From: an uncultured Pseudanabaenaceae cyanobacterium
GTDB lineage: Bacteria > Cyanobacteriota > Cyanobacteriia > PCC-9006 > JAAUQQ01
Assembly (NCBI GenBank): GCA_937949725.1
Contig: CALECT010000021.1
Coordinates: forward strand, 1 to 64,000
DNA: 64,000 nt
Reading direction: 5' to 3'
A program made the translations under genes and the position numbers. Positions 45,515 to 54,618 of the stretch are shown here, in pieces (within the stretch, counting starts at the first letter, position 1; each line of letters starts with the position of its first letter). Below the pieces are notes generated by a model. It worked only from the letters and a program-made list of their open reading frames with translations, was not told the DNA's origin and did no database searches.

Positions 45515-45924
45515 GGGCAAAGCAGATCCTTAGAATCCAGCGTGACAAATTGACGGCGGCATTCAGCCTATCCGACATCATGCCGATCCCTCCAGGGGAA
45601 CTGGTCAAATACGCGGTTTTTGTTAAAAAGCGGGGCAATTCGTTACCCAAATTTGGGTTCAAACCTCTGGCTTAGCTCGATCCCCCATCCAGGAAACTGC
45701 CAGGCTCAAAACTGGTCTACAGTTGCAGACCCATCCATAAATGGGCTATAAGCTTGACGGACTGAGGATTTAAGGTCTGAGGGAACTATTTCCTGACCAT
45801 GGCCGACATTAAATCGCAGTCCGAGGATAGTGGCACCCACGCAACGAAGCGGAACTTTTGCTGTATCGCACAGCGAGTCCCATTCCACGCTGGCCTGTCC
45901 TGGCCTTCCCCCATAGGAGTTCCC
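45515..45924. other. Divergent intergenic region, 410 bp
   Basis: Between the phosphohexomutase and the pentapeptide protein. An open frame extends upstream of the latter to 45799 but without protein-like character. No RNA gene or repeat seen. Confidence 0.4.
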
Positions 45925-46818
45925 ATGCAGGCATCAGCAGTGCAACAGAATCATTTGTCCCAGGCTCGCTCAACCTTGCCCCGACTCAAAGCCGTCGCAG
46001 CAGTGGCAAGTCTAGCGCTCATTGCCAGCCCCTGGGCAACAACAACCGCCAGGGCAGATAGCACTGATAACCTGCGTCGCTTACTCTCCCAAAACACTTG
46101 CGAAGGCTGCGACCTCAGCCAAGCAGGACTCGTATTTGCCAACCTGGAAGAAGCCGAGCTCAGCAATGCAGACCTGCAAGGCGCGAACCTCAGCCGCGCC
46201 ACCCTCAGCAATGCAGACCTCCGGGGGGCTAATTTGGCCGGGGCTGTGCTCTATGGGGCCAACCTATATAACGCTGATTTGACCGGGGCAGACCTGCGAG
46301 GGGCAGACCTGCGGGGGGCCTATCTGGGCGGGGTTAAGTTTGAAGGGGGGAATCTTCAGGGAGCAGCTTTACAGGGCGCGATCGCCATCCCTGCCACCCT
46401 TATCGATGCTAAAACCTATCAAACCTGGGCCATGAACGAAGCCCAATCCAGTCGCCATGAAGCGGCCGTGACTTATTACAACCAAGCTCTCCAAAAAGAG
46501 CCCAAGCTCGCAACAGCCTACCTGGGGCGAAGCTTTTCAGTGTCAGTTCTGGGCCAGCTTGATCAGGCCATCAGCGATGCTGAAATGGCTAAAACGTTAT
46601 TCGAAGCAGAGGGTAACCAACAAGGCTTCGACACTGCTGAGCAAATCTTGATCACCATTGATCAAGCTAAAGCCGCCGCAGCGGAATGGGAAGCTATCCC
46701 CCAATCTAAAAAGACTAGTTCCAGCTCTAACAGTTCAGGTCGAAGACGCAATTGGGGCAGAGCTTTTACTTCCCTGTTCAAAAGTGTTGGCAGCTTAGTG
46801 TTCAAAACCGTGTTCTAA
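45925..46818 (+). CDS. Exported pentapeptide-repeat and TPR protein
   Basis: 297 residues from ATG 45925, chosen for the ribosome site AGGAG at 45914-45918 and because the signal peptide (LKAVAAVASLALIASPW..ARA) then lies near the N-terminus. Residues ~65-145 hold about 16 A(D/N)LxX pentapeptides after CEGCDLSQAGL; residues ~165-240 carry one to two TPR motifs (EAAVTYYNQALQKEPKLATAYLGR). A Ser-rich basic tail ends it. Likely periplasmic or thylakoid-lumen scaffold; function unknown. Confidence 0.8.
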   Translation: MQASAVQQNHLSQARSTLPRLKAVAAVASLALIASPWATTTARADSTDNLRRLLSQNTCEGCDLSQAGLVFANLEEAELSNADLQGANLSRATLSNADLRGANLAGAVLYGANLYNADLTGADLRGADLRGAYLGGVKFEGGNLQGAALQGAIAIPATLIDAKTYQTWAMNEAQSSRHEAAVTYYNQALQKEPKLATAYLGRSFSVSVLGQLDQAISDAEMAKTLFEAEGNQQGFDTAEQILITIDQAKAAAAEWEAIPQSKKTSSSSNSSGRRRNWGRAFTSLFKSVGSLVFKTVF

Positions 46819-47084
46819 GGTCATCGTTCTCATTCACTGCTGTGCCTCATCCCGTTTCAGCCCCTGAGCCTTTCTGGCAGTGGACATAAATTTGCGATAG
46901 TTCTAGTTAAATGAAGGACTATTGCGACAGTGTGGGCAAATGGCGGAGCAGCGGCTCACTGAGACCTCAAAACATGTAAAGCGATGTATTTATGCGATTA
47001 CACCTGGGAAATCTAGCAACAGTTGAACAGTTCCTCTAAAGAGGAAAAGCCAGTCTGCCACCCAACTCTAGCTAAGTTCATCCC

Positions 47085-47489
47085 ATGACATTTCATAACT
47101 CACAGCCCCTAACTCCCACGGCCACAACGATTGAGCAGGCGCATCGATCTGACTCCACCACACAACAAATGGGGCAAATTGCCCCGATGGTGACTACAGA
47201 CTGGCAGCCCGCAGCGGAAATTCGAGAAACCGCAGACTGTATTTATGTGCAGTTGCAATTACCGGGTTTTGCACGGGAGGACATTGAAGTTCAGGCATTT
47301 GAGACCGCGCTTGTCGTACGGGGATCCCACTTCCCATCTCGTCCTCCCAACCCAGGCGATGTGCTGACTTCAGAATTTTGCTATGGCGTCTTTGAACGGG
47401 TCTTACAGTTGCCTGGGGCGATCGCAGTCGAACGAGTCCAGGCAGAACTCAGCTATGGCCTACTGACGATCAGTTTATTCAAAATCTGA
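47085..47489 (+). CDS. Small heat-shock protein (Hsp20/alpha-crystallin)
   Basis: 134 residues. The alpha-crystallin domain starts at WQPAAEIRETADCIYVQLQLPGF and ends with FERVLQLPGAIAVERVQAELSYGLLTISL, the standard strand pattern. The C-terminal IxI tail is missing, the protein stopping at LFKI. ATP-independent holdase for unfolded proteins. No CIRCE element was seen upstream. Confidence 0.85.
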   Translation: MTFHNSQPLTPTATTIEQAHRSDSTTQQMGQIAPMVTTDWQPAAEIRETADCIYVQLQLPGFAREDIEVQAFETALVVRGSHFPSRPPNPGDVLTSEFCYGVFERVLQLPGAIAVERVQAELSYGLLTISLFKI

Positions 47490-47662
47490 TTGTTCTATCG
47501 GTCTGGCATCTGAGCAGTCTGGTCTGGGGAAAATGCATCATCAACATATTTCCTAGACTAGATTTTTGAACCGCTGCAATCGGCACTCTCCTTTAAAGGC
47601 GTGATCACCTCAATTGCAGGGGTGAGAGCTATGGCTCTAAAGGCTTTGAGCCACCCTCTACT

Positions 47663-48568
47663 TTAATTTCCTTGCTTCACTGCTTCAACCACTTGGGTAA
47701 TCCCCTTGCCATGGCCCCAGCCGACATAGCCTGCAAATAAACAATTCCCACCGCGATCTGCGACATAAATATGTTGAATCTGGGCTGGGTTTTTCCAAGT
47801 GCGCAGGGTAATACCATCCCCTAGCTCGCAGCGCACCTGAGCCTTAGCAAAATCGCGATAGCCTGCTGCCGTCATCCCCGGCACCGATCGCAGTGACCGA
47901 ATAACGCCTTCTGCAATGGGATTCATCACCTCCGGCTCAACGCCAGCTTGCTGCCAAAATTTCTGAATCTCCTGGGCCACCGCTGGGCTATAGCGCATCG
48001 CTGCATGGGAGACAGTAGACAGCAGCTTGAACTCACTCCCTGGCACCTTCGTTGCTTCCACAGCGACCAAGCCATCAGTGCCATTGCCTAAGTCCGAAGC
48101 AATCACCAGCGTTGGAATCTGCCGGGCAATCTGCTCTGCTAAGTCTCGGCGATCGCTGCCCAAATCCCGCGCAATGCCAATCCCTAATCCCAAAGGGTCA
48201 ATCATCCGCGCTACGTCTGACCCGCCAATAGGCGATCCCACCATTACAAAGGATTCGACTTGCGCCCACCATTCTGGATGGCGATGCAACAGTTCTGTCC
48301 AAATCAGCCCTCCCATGGAATGGGCCACCACCCGAATCGGCAAATCGGGATAGCGAATCAAAAACGACTGGACCAGCTTTTCCTTCTCCTGCACTAGCGG
48401 ATTAATCCGCAGCCAAGTATTCACAAACTTTAGACTCGGGGCCACGACCTCACTATGAGCTGGAGCGACTGAACGCACCAACTCCCCCAGGTACTTGCCC
48501 GTATCGGACCAGCCATGCTGGGCAAAGATCAATCGCTCAGGAGGTTGCGGGGAGGAACTGGAAGCCAT
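47663..48568 (-). CDS. Lipase-like alpha/beta hydrolase
   Basis: 301 residues from ATG 48568 (MASSSSPQPPERLIFAQHGW), preferred over 48649 whose extra 27 residues are not domain-like. Nucleophile elbow VAHSMGGL, oxyanion region FAQHGWSDTG, later Asp in DLGNGTDGLV and His in VSHAAMRYSP. Similar to triacylglycerol-lipase/PGAP1-like hydrolases. Substrate unknown. Confidence 0.75.
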   Translation of the reverse strand: MASSSSPQPPERLIFAQHGWSDTGKYLGELVRSVAPAHSEVVAPSLKFVNTWLRINPLVQEKEKLVQSFLIRYPDLPIRVVAHSMGGLIWTELLHRHPEWWAQVESFVMVGSPIGGSDVARMIDPLGLGIGIARDLGSDRRDLAEQIARQIPTLVIASDLGNGTDGLVAVEATKVPGSEFKLLSTVSHAAMRYSPAVAQEIQKFWQQAGVEPEVMNPIAEGVIRSLRSVPGMTAAGYRDFAKAQVRCELGDGITLRTWKNPAQIQHIYVADRGGNCLFAGYVGWGHGKGITQVVEAVKQGN

Positions 48569-48770
48569 AGCCAAAACAGACGCGTTATCTTCTCGCCTAC
48601 TGTAACGAAGCTCAAAGCCGAATGTCGGTCGTGAAATCCCCTTCGTCAAGTGTCATTACACACCCGTTCGTTTGCCCCCAGCCTCGCTAGGATCAAATTC
48701 AATGACATTGGGTTGTGGCCATGAGCCCGACCCAAGCTTATCCTTCCATGCCCTTCTCGCCCTTTCTGCC

Positions 48771-49085
48771 ATGAGCAAGCAAAAATTCGATAGCTTTGAC
48801 GATATGCTCGCTAACTCTGAAAAGCCTACACTGGTGGACTTTTATGCGCCTTGGTGTGGGCCTTGCCAGATGATGGCGGGCATCCTCAAGCAAGTTAAAG
48901 ACGAGCTGGGAGACAGCGTTAATATCGTTAAGATCAATACCGACAACTATCCTCAGATTGCTTCTCAGCATGGCGTTGAGGCGCTGCCGACGTTGGTGCT
49001 GTTTAAGAATGGTCAGCCGAGCGATCGCATCGAAGGCGTTCTCCGTCCTGAGCAGCTGGTTCAACGCCTCCAACCCAATCTCTAA
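48771..49085 (+). CDS. Thioredoxin
   Basis: 104 residues from ATG 48771 (MSKQKFDSFDDML), the usual thioredoxin length; the frame extends upstream to 48672 without family similarity. Redox site WCGPC with the preceding LVDFYAP and the cis-Pro loop ALPTLVLFKNG. Cytosolic disulphide reductase, reduced through ferredoxin- or NADPH-thioredoxin reductase. Confidence 0.93.
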   Translation: MSKQKFDSFDDMLANSEKPTLVDFYAPWCGPCQMMAGILKQVKDELGDSVNIVKINTDNYPQIASQHGVEALPTLVLFKNGQPSDRIEGVLRPEQLVQRLQPNL

Positions 49086-49187
49086 CGCTTTGTCTGGAGA
49101 GGCGTTGCTGCACCCAGAGGGCAGCAGGCGCTAATCACGGCAGTTTATGAGTGAGCTGGCACTGTAGTTCAAGCTCAACGAAATCAG

Positions 49188-49235
49188 GCTCTTCCTATCC
49201 TCCACAAGCTTTGGTGTGGATAGGAGGAGCTTTTT
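49188..49235 (+). terminator. Terminator downstream of thioredoxin
   Basis: GCTCTTCCTATCCTCCACA (from 49188) folds back on TGTGGATAGGAGGAGC (49215-49230), and TTTTT follows at 49231-49235. Confidence 0.8.
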
Positions 49236-49265
49236 GATTTGGGCATCGGCTCTTGGTCCCATGTC

Positions 49266-49372
49266 ATACCAAATCCTAATAGCTGTTCCCCTAAACTCTC
49301 TGCGGGCGAACAGCGGTTCGCCCCTACCGATAAACTGACGGGCATCGGGGGGCACCGAACCGGATTTGGTAT
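49266..49372. mobile_element. 107-bp MITE-like element
   Basis: Perfect 11-bp terminal inverted repeats ATACCAAATCC (49266-49276) and GGATTTGGTAT (49362-49372) flank a non-coding core that itself contains an 8-bp-arm palindrome GGGCGAAC-AGCG-GTTCGCCC (49304-49323). No transposase. It lies just downstream of the SWIM gene stop. No clear target-site duplication seen. Confidence 0.6.
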
Positions 49373-49390
49373 CAATATTGAAGAGGGCGG

Positions 49391-51559
49391 TCAATCCTGT
49401 ACAGCGGCTTGAATCAGGCTTTCTTGGTAGAGCTGGGTGATGTAGCGGAGGCGAATGAGGGCTTCTGCGATGACGCTGCTGTGAGCGGTGGATGCTGTGG
49501 TGAGGAGATGGGCGATCGCGATTACTAGGCTCTCAGCTTCCATTTTCTCCCACATTTTTTGTTGTACTTGCAATTCATGACTTTGAGCATTATTTAGGCG
49601 GCGGCAACCGCTGTCTGCGATTTGCTCTAGCAGTTGCAGGAGTTGCGCAATGGGTTGGCTGAGGGGAGAGGTGGCGAGAAGTTGAGACTGGAGTTGAGCA
49701 ATATCAGGTTCATCTGGCTCAGGCGGTGCTGTGGGGGCATCGCGGCGCTTGCGAGGGGCGTCGGCGAAGCTGAGGTTGGTGACGGCGGGTTGGGAGAGGG
49801 GTTTGTCACAGAGGAGGGAGATGGGGTAGAGGCTGAGGCCGGTTTCGGTGAGGTTGGCTTGGCCGACGATGAGCTGGACTCTGGATTCAGCGGGGTCGAG
49901 GGCTTCGAGGTAGGCGATGCGTTTGAGGTCGTAGCTGCGGTAGGGAACTTGGAGGGGGATGGCTTGACCTGTGCTGTCGAGGATGTCCCAGGTGAGGGTT
50001 TGGCTGAGGTTATCGAAGGTTTGCTCCCCCCAGTCGGTTGGTTGTAGCACCACCAAATTCGCGAGGGGATCGGGGATGGCTAGGCCCATAGGGAGGGTGG
50101 AGGCGATGTAGGCTTTGAGTTGTTGCCAGTTATTGAATTGTCGTGCTCCAAAGTTGAGTTGTGAGAGCAACGCTGCGCCGCGAATCAGGCTTTTGCTTTT
50201 TTTTGAGCCGGAGAGGCGGCCTTGGGCGTTGCGTTTGGCTTCGATCAGTTGGAAGCGGGCTTTGGAGAGTTCGGCGGGGCTGCTGCTGTCCCAGGGGCCG
50301 TCGCCTTTGTAGGCGCGGGCGGGGTTGAAGCGGGCGGATTGGAAGGCGGGGCGGCTGTCGCTCCAGGTGTAGAAGCGTTGGGCGTCGGCATCCCAGAAGA
50401 TGAGGGTGAGGCCTTTGAAGCCGCTGGCGCTTTCCCAGTGGTAGGCTCCGATGCCTGCGAGGTCGAGGGTGCCGACGTCGTGGTATTGGCTGCGGGCTTC
50501 GCCCATGAGGGCGAGGGAGTTGGCATTGCTGGGTTGTTGGAGGGCTTCGCAGAGGGCGTAGGTTTGGGCGAGGGTGGCGAGGAGGTCGGCGGAGTTGGCG
50601 GCGGCGTTGCGGGTGAGGATGAGGGCGATGCCATCGTTGATGCTGCGCAGGGCGAGAGCGAGGCGGGGGAGGTCAACACTAGTTGCGGATACAGCTAGGG
50701 TGGTGAGGCGTTGGCAGGTGTTGTCGGAGAGGTGGAGGAGGCCTGCGGTGAGGCTTTCGCGGAGGAGTTGTTGGGTGGATTGGAGGATTTGGTGGCGGCT
50801 GCGGGGGGATTCGGGGTTTTCGGGTTTGGGTTTTGGCGGTGCCTTTGGCGTATCCAGCAGCATTAATTGGCCATCGCGATCCACCGTAGGCATTGAATGA
50901 CCCGTAGGGACGAACTGCCGTTCGTCCGGCTGTTCCTCAGGGGTAATGCGATCGCCAGAGCCAGAGTGATCCGAAGCAGCATCCGGATTTGGATTGGATT
51001 GGGAGGCGTCTGGGCGTGAAGGCGAGGCAGAAGCCGGGGCCGGGACTGGGGGGACGAACGGCGGTTCGTCCGTACCAGGGTTGGATTCAGTGTCGCTAAA
51101 GCCAGATCGTTCCGAAGCAGCATCCAGATTTGGATTGGATTGGGAGGCTTCTGGGAGCGAAGGTGAGGCAGAGGCTGGGGCTTGGGGGACGAAGGTTGGT
51201 TCGTCCGTACCGGCGGCGGGGGATTGGGTGGGTGGGGTATCATCGCCGCCGAGTTGGCTGCGGAACCAGAGGCAGGCGACGAGGACGTGGATGCAGGTGG
51301 TGGTGGCGGTTGTTTTGGCGGGGCAGGTGCAGGTGGCTTCGGCGGGGACGGCGGCGGGGCAGGTGATGCGGTGGCTGTTTCCGCTACTAGAGCCGAGTTC
51401 TATGGTTAGGGGATCGGCGGAGATGAGGGTGGGGGTTGAGCCTAGGCTGAGGGATTGTTTGGCGCGGCGGAGTTGGCCGGGGCTGGCGATCGCCCCCAAT
51501 GCTTCTTCACTAAAAGCCTGGCGCAGGAATTGAATGACGAGATCGTTTGAGCCAGCCAT
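49391..51559 (-). CDS. SWIM zinc-finger protein
   Basis: 722 residues. The SWIM finger is at ~75-95: CTCPAKTTATTTCIH, i.e. CxC...CxH. Residues ~115-235 are a low-complexity Pro/Ser linker containing repeated (D)E-x-FVP segments that are encoded by short palindromes. The remaining ~480 residues are a helical/beta domain (LQQSLRESLTAGLLHLSDN-like region, then RDAPTAPPEPDEPDIAQLQ). SWIM proteins of this type are often encoded with MoxR ATPase and VWA genes. Start overlaps an out-of-frame VWA remnant. Function unknown; DNA or protein binding through zinc is inferred. Confidence 0.8.
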   Translation of the reverse strand: MAGSNDLVIQFLRQAFSEEALGAIASPGQLRRAKQSLSLGSTPTLISADPLTIELGSSSGNSHRITCPAAVPAEATCTCPAKTTATTTCIHVLVACLWFRSQLGGDDTPPTQSPAAGTDEPTFVPQAPASASPSLPEASQSNPNLDAASERSGFSDTESNPGTDEPPFVPPVPAPASASPSRPDASQSNPNPDAASDHSGSGDRITPEEQPDERQFVPTGHSMPTVDRDGQLMLLDTPKAPPKPKPENPESPRSRHQILQSTQQLLRESLTAGLLHLSDNTCQRLTTLAVSATSVDLPRLALALRSINDGIALILTRNAAANSADLLATLAQTYALCEALQQPSNANSLALMGEARSQYHDVGTLDLAGIGAYHWESASGFKGLTLIFWDADAQRFYTWSDSRPAFQSARFNPARAYKGDGPWDSSSPAELSKARFQLIEAKRNAQGRLSGSKKSKSLIRGAALLSQLNFGARQFNNWQQLKAYIASTLPMGLAIPDPLANLVVLQPTDWGEQTFDNLSQTLTWDILDSTGQAIPLQVPYRSYDLKRIAYLEALDPAESRVQLIVGQANLTETGLSLYPISLLCDKPLSQPAVTNLSFADAPRKRRDAPTAPPEPDEPDIAQLQSQLLATSPLSQPIAQLLQLLEQIADSGCRRLNNAQSHELQVQQKMWEKMEAESLVIAIAHLLTTASTAHSSVIAEALIRLRYITQLYQESLIQAAVQD
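50908..51206. repeat. Three palindromes inside the SWIM-gene linker
   Basis: GGACGAAC-N4-GTTCGTCC occurs at 50908-50927 and 51052-51071, and with one arm mismatch at 51187-51206. They are 144 and 135 bp apart, and the last two sit inside a duplicated ~130-bp coding segment. All keep the reading frame. Confidence 0.75.
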
Positions 51560-51660
51560 GAAGCGAGGGTGTGAGGCGTAAAGGTAGAAATGTCTATGCC
51601 AAAGGCAACATGTTCTTCAACCGTTGTGCGATCGTAGTCGGGTTTGGCATTCCCATCTAG
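51538..51660 (-). pseudogene. VWA-protein C-terminal remnant overlapping the SWIM start
   Basis: Reading the minus strand from 51660 gives 41 open codons that align without gaps to the last 41 codons of the intact VWA gene (54622-54744), with 23 identical residues by my count, including NAKP, YDR and the end W-L-A-x-T-I-S. The DNA around 51630-51660 is nearly identical to 54715-54749. Its last seven codons overlap the SWIM gene start in another frame. The upstream end abuts the LysR gene stop (51678). Confidence 0.75.
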
Positions 51661-51677
51661 GGAAAATCGCCTCAGCG

Positions 51678-52544
51678 TTACTGTCGGAATGGTGCTAAGC
51701 CTTGATAAATATGGTCAAGAAAGGCTTGAACCCTTCCATTACGCTTCAGATCGCGGTGGGTCAAAAGCCAAATTTCTGTGTCGAAACCCTCCAGTACATC
51801 GCTTAATCTCACGAGATTTTCGCTCCGCTCCGCATAGACCATTGGCAAAATGCAAGCCCCACTCCCCGCCTCGGCCATGATGAATTGCGCCACTGGGTTA
51901 TCGACTCGAAAATGAATTTGTTCTGCCGGAATATGTTTTTCCATCCAGTGATGAATCATGCGAGCTGGAACGGTTTGATCCCAGCTGAGCCAAGGCAGCT
52001 CGGCCCAGTTTTTGGGAGGTGTGGTGGCGATCGCTCGATGGGCATACACTGCATATTCTGTCTGGATGGCTCGCATTCCGACCAAGGTTTCATCAGGCTG
52101 CTTCGTAACGCGAATCGCCACATCTGCTTCTCGCCGGGCCAAGCTGTGAAATTGAGTTGTACTAGAAACCAATTCTAATCTGATCAGTGGGTATTGGGCC
52201 TTAAAGCTGGTCAGCAGATCCGCATGGAAAAATGGGAATAGATTCAGCATGGCAACCCGCAAAGTTCCCGATAGCTGTGCTTCTTTGCCTTGAGTACTAC
52301 GCAAAAGACTGTCTGATTCAGTTTCCATGGCTTCTGCGGTCTGCACAGCCTGCTCGCCATGGGCTGTGAGCACCAAGCGACCACTCACATTTTCAACAAA
52401 TTTTGTGCCAAGTTCGGCCTCCAAATGGCGCAACCGACGAGACACGGTACTGATATCCATGCCGAGTTGTGTTGAGGCTTTTTGCAAGGTTCCGGCACGG
52501 TGGAAGGCGAGCAGAACCTGCAGGTCAGACCAGTTCAAGGGCAA
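51678..52544 (-). CDS. LysR family transcriptional regulator
   Basis: 288 residues. N-terminal winged helix (LQVLLAFHRAGTLQKASTQLGMDISTVSRRLRHLEAELG) and a periplasmic-binding-like effector domain (TLRVAMLNLFPFFHADLLTSF...). Divergent from two dehalogenase-like genes beginning at 52718 and most likely their regulator. It ends 18 bp before the VWA remnant. Ligand unknown. Confidence 0.92.
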   Translation of the reverse strand: MPLNWSDLQVLLAFHRAGTLQKASTQLGMDISTVSRRLRHLEAELGTKFVENVSGRLVLTAHGEQAVQTAEAMETESDSLLRSTQGKEAQLSGTLRVAMLNLFPFFHADLLTSFKAQYPLIRLELVSSTTQFHSLARREADVAIRVTKQPDETLVGMRAIQTEYAVYAHRAIATTPPKNWAELPWLSWDQTVPARMIHHWMEKHIPAEQIHFRVDNPVAQFIMAEAGSGACILPMVYAERSENLVRLSDVLEGFDTEIWLLTHRDLKRNGRVQAFLDHIYQGLAPFRQ

Positions 52545-52563
52545 TATCTTAATCTTTTGCTTT

Positions 52564-52584
52564 TATGCAAACTATCATTGCATA
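52564..52584. promoter_or_regulatory. Candidate LysR binding site
   Basis: TATGCA (52564-52569) and TGCATA (52579-52584) are inverted with a 9-bp spacer, matching the general T-N11-A form of LysR sites. It lies 20 bp before the LysR start, in the region shared with the divergent hydrolase genes. Confidence 0.5.
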
Positions 52585-52717
52585 TATCCATAATGACTCT
52601 GCATTCTCGCAAGCTTAGAATGCTTAACCAGCAGCACTCGTTGGAGTCACTGAGGTTCATTGTGACCCATGACTATTGTTGCTGATAGAACAATCAACAA
52701 TGATCTCAGGAGCGAGC

Positions 52718-53641
52718 ATGATGGCCGCAGCCATGCTTTCAGAGCAAGACTGGACCTTTGGTGGAACCTGGCCCTATCAGCCCCGCTGGTTTGATAGCGT
52801 TGATGGCCGTATGCATTATGTGGATGAAGGTCCTCGGGATGGCCGACCGATTGTGATGGTCCATGGGAATCCGACCTGGGGCTATTTGTATCGGCGCTTT
52901 ATTGCAGCTGTGACCCAGGCAGGCTATCGGGCCATTGTTTTGGATCACCTGGGTTTTGGGCGCTCAGATAAGCCGGATCAGCCTGAACTCTACCAAATTC
53001 ATCGCCATGGCGATCGCTGCGAAGCCCTACTTGAATCACTCAATCTCAAGGATGCAACCATTCTGGTTCAGGATTGGGGCGGACCGATCGGCTTGACTTG
53101 GGCGGCCCGCAATCCGGATCGAGTTCGTAGTCTCGCCATCCTCAATACCTTTGCCCATCGTCCCCCTGGCAAAGTGCCGCTGCCTTTACCACTAAAGCTG
53201 TTTCGCACGCCTCTGGTGGGTGAGGTGATGGTGAAGGGATTACATGCTTTTGTGCGGTTGTTTTTGTTCAATGCTGGGTTGGTTTATCCCAAGCGACTCG
53301 GTGCAGCGGAAAAAGCTGCTTATCTGGCCCCCCATCCCACTTGGTCATCCCGCACCTCTATTTTGGTCTTTCCTCGGGAGATTCCGGCAGGGCCTGAGGG
53401 CGAGGTGAGTGACTTTGTCGCTGAGGTGCATGACCAACTCGTCGCTGGATTTTCTCGCAAGCCTGTATTTATTGCCTGGCCCATGCAGGATGTTGCCTTT
53501 ACACCTGACTATTTAGATAGGCTTTGGCTGAAGGACTTTCCCCATGCGGATGTAATGCGGATTGAAGATGCGGGGCATTACATTCAAGAAGATGCCCATG
53601 AAAAGGTAATTCCGCGATTACTCCGGTTTTTAGCAGCTTAA
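52718..53641 (+). CDS. Haloalkane-dehalogenase-like alpha/beta hydrolase (first copy)
   Basis: 307 residues from ATG 52718, preceded by the ribosome site AGGAG (52708-52712). Dehalogenase features: HGNPTWGYLYRRF (halide-binding Asn after HG), nucleophile Asp and Trp in VQDWGGPIG, probable catalytic Asp in WPMQDVAF and His in AGHYIQED. The Asp-His-Asp layout fits subfamily I/III enzymes. Cleaves carbon-halogen bonds hydrolytically in characterised relatives; native substrate unknown. Same direction as the next gene, 67 bp apart. Confidence 0.8.
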   Translation: MMAAAMLSEQDWTFGGTWPYQPRWFDSVDGRMHYVDEGPRDGRPIVMVHGNPTWGYLYRRFIAAVTQAGYRAIVLDHLGFGRSDKPDQPELYQIHRHGDRCEALLESLNLKDATILVQDWGGPIGLTWAARNPDRVRSLAILNTFAHRPPGKVPLPLPLKLFRTPLVGEVMVKGLHAFVRLFLFNAGLVYPKRLGAAEKAAYLAPHPTWSSRTSILVFPREIPAGPEGEVSDFVAEVHDQLVAGFSRKPVFIAWPMQDVAFTPDYLDRLWLKDFPHADVMRIEDAGHYIQEDAHEKVIPRLLRFLAA

Positions 53642-53708
53642 TGGGGTCTTTGGATCCGAACAATGACCTCAAGTTTCGTGACTGACAAAACGCTCTACAA
53701 CACTCTCC

Positions 53709-54617
53709 ATGACACTCATGATCTCGTCAGAATTTCCGTTTGAGAAAAAGTTTATCGAAGTCAACGGTTCAAAAATGGCCTACGTCGATGAGGGGGAAGG
53801 GCCGGTGGTGCTGTTCTTGCATGGTAATCCCACTTCTTCCTATCTGTGGCGCAATATCATTCCCTATGTGACAGATGACCATCGGGCGATCGCGGTCGAT
53901 CTCATCGGCATGGGAGACAGTGGTAAGCCTGAGATCGACTACAGCTTCGCGGATCATGCGGCCTATCTGGATCGTTTTATTGAAGCTCTGAATCTAACCG
54001 ATATTACCCTTGTGATTCATGACTGGGGCTCTGCTTTAGGGATGCGCTATGCCCGCTTGAATGAAGCCAATGTTCGAGGACTGGTGTTTATGGAAGCCGT
54101 TATACCACCTGTGTTCCCTGTCAGAGATTACGAGGCTTTAGGCCCAGAAATCGGCGAGTTGTTTAAAAATCTCCGTACCCCTAATATCGGGGAAGAACTG
54201 GTGTTGCAGCAGAATTTCTTTGTGGAGACCATTTTGCCGGAGTTGGGCATTCTGCGCGACCTGACTGAAGCTGAGATGGCAGCCTATCGTGCCCCCTATC
54301 CAACGCCAGAAAGCCGCAAACCAACGTTGCGATGGCCTCGCGAGATTCCCATTGGGGGTGAGCCAGCAGAGACCTTTGCCATCGTTGAAATGAATGGAGA
54401 ATGGTTAATGATGACAGAGATGCCCAAGTTGTTTTTCTATGCTGAACCGGGCGTGCTCAATCCTGCTCCAGCAGTGGAATATATTCAAGCCAATCTGAAA
54501 AATATTGAAACGGTTTTCATTGGTCCAGGTCTTCATTACATTCAAGAAGACAATCCCCATGGGATTGGTGAGGGACTGGCGGCATGGTTGAAGCAATTGG
54601 GCGGCTCAGCAGTTTGA
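53709..54617 (+). CDS. Haloalkane dehalogenase-like alpha/beta hydrolase (second copy)
   Basis: 302 residues. Subfamily II features: HGNPTSSYLWRNI, nucleophile Asp with Trp in VIHDWGSALG, catalytic Glu in VFMEAVIPP and His in GLHYIQEDNP. This differs from the first copy, whose acid is Asp after a later strand, so the two are not a recent duplication. It ends one base before the stop of the convergent VWA gene. Confidence 0.88.
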   Translation: MTLMISSEFPFEKKFIEVNGSKMAYVDEGEGPVVLFLHGNPTSSYLWRNIIPYVTDDHRAIAVDLIGMGDSGKPEIDYSFADHAAYLDRFIEALNLTDITLVIHDWGSALGMRYARLNEANVRGLVFMEAVIPPVFPVRDYEALGPEIGELFKNLRTPNIGEELVLQQNFFVETILPELGILRDLTEAEMAAYRAPYPTPESRKPTLRWPREIPIGGEPAETFAIVEMNGEWLMMTEMPKLFFYAEPGVLNPAPAVEYIQANLKNIETVFIGPGLHYIQEDNPHGIGEGLAAWLKQLGGSAV

Positions 54618-54618
54618 A

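Noticed and set aside
45600..45700. tRNA-like GGTTCAAACC arm
   Set aside because: No matching acceptor or anticodon stems around it.
49131..49394. 87-codon minus-strand frame
   Set aside because: It runs through a terminator hairpin and the MITE-like element; fortuitous.
50222..50698. 158-codon Gly/Ala/Glu-rich plus-strand frame
   Set aside because: Antisense to the SWIM gene and a composition artefact; the same applies to 54784-55158 and 55171-55566 opposite the VWA gene.
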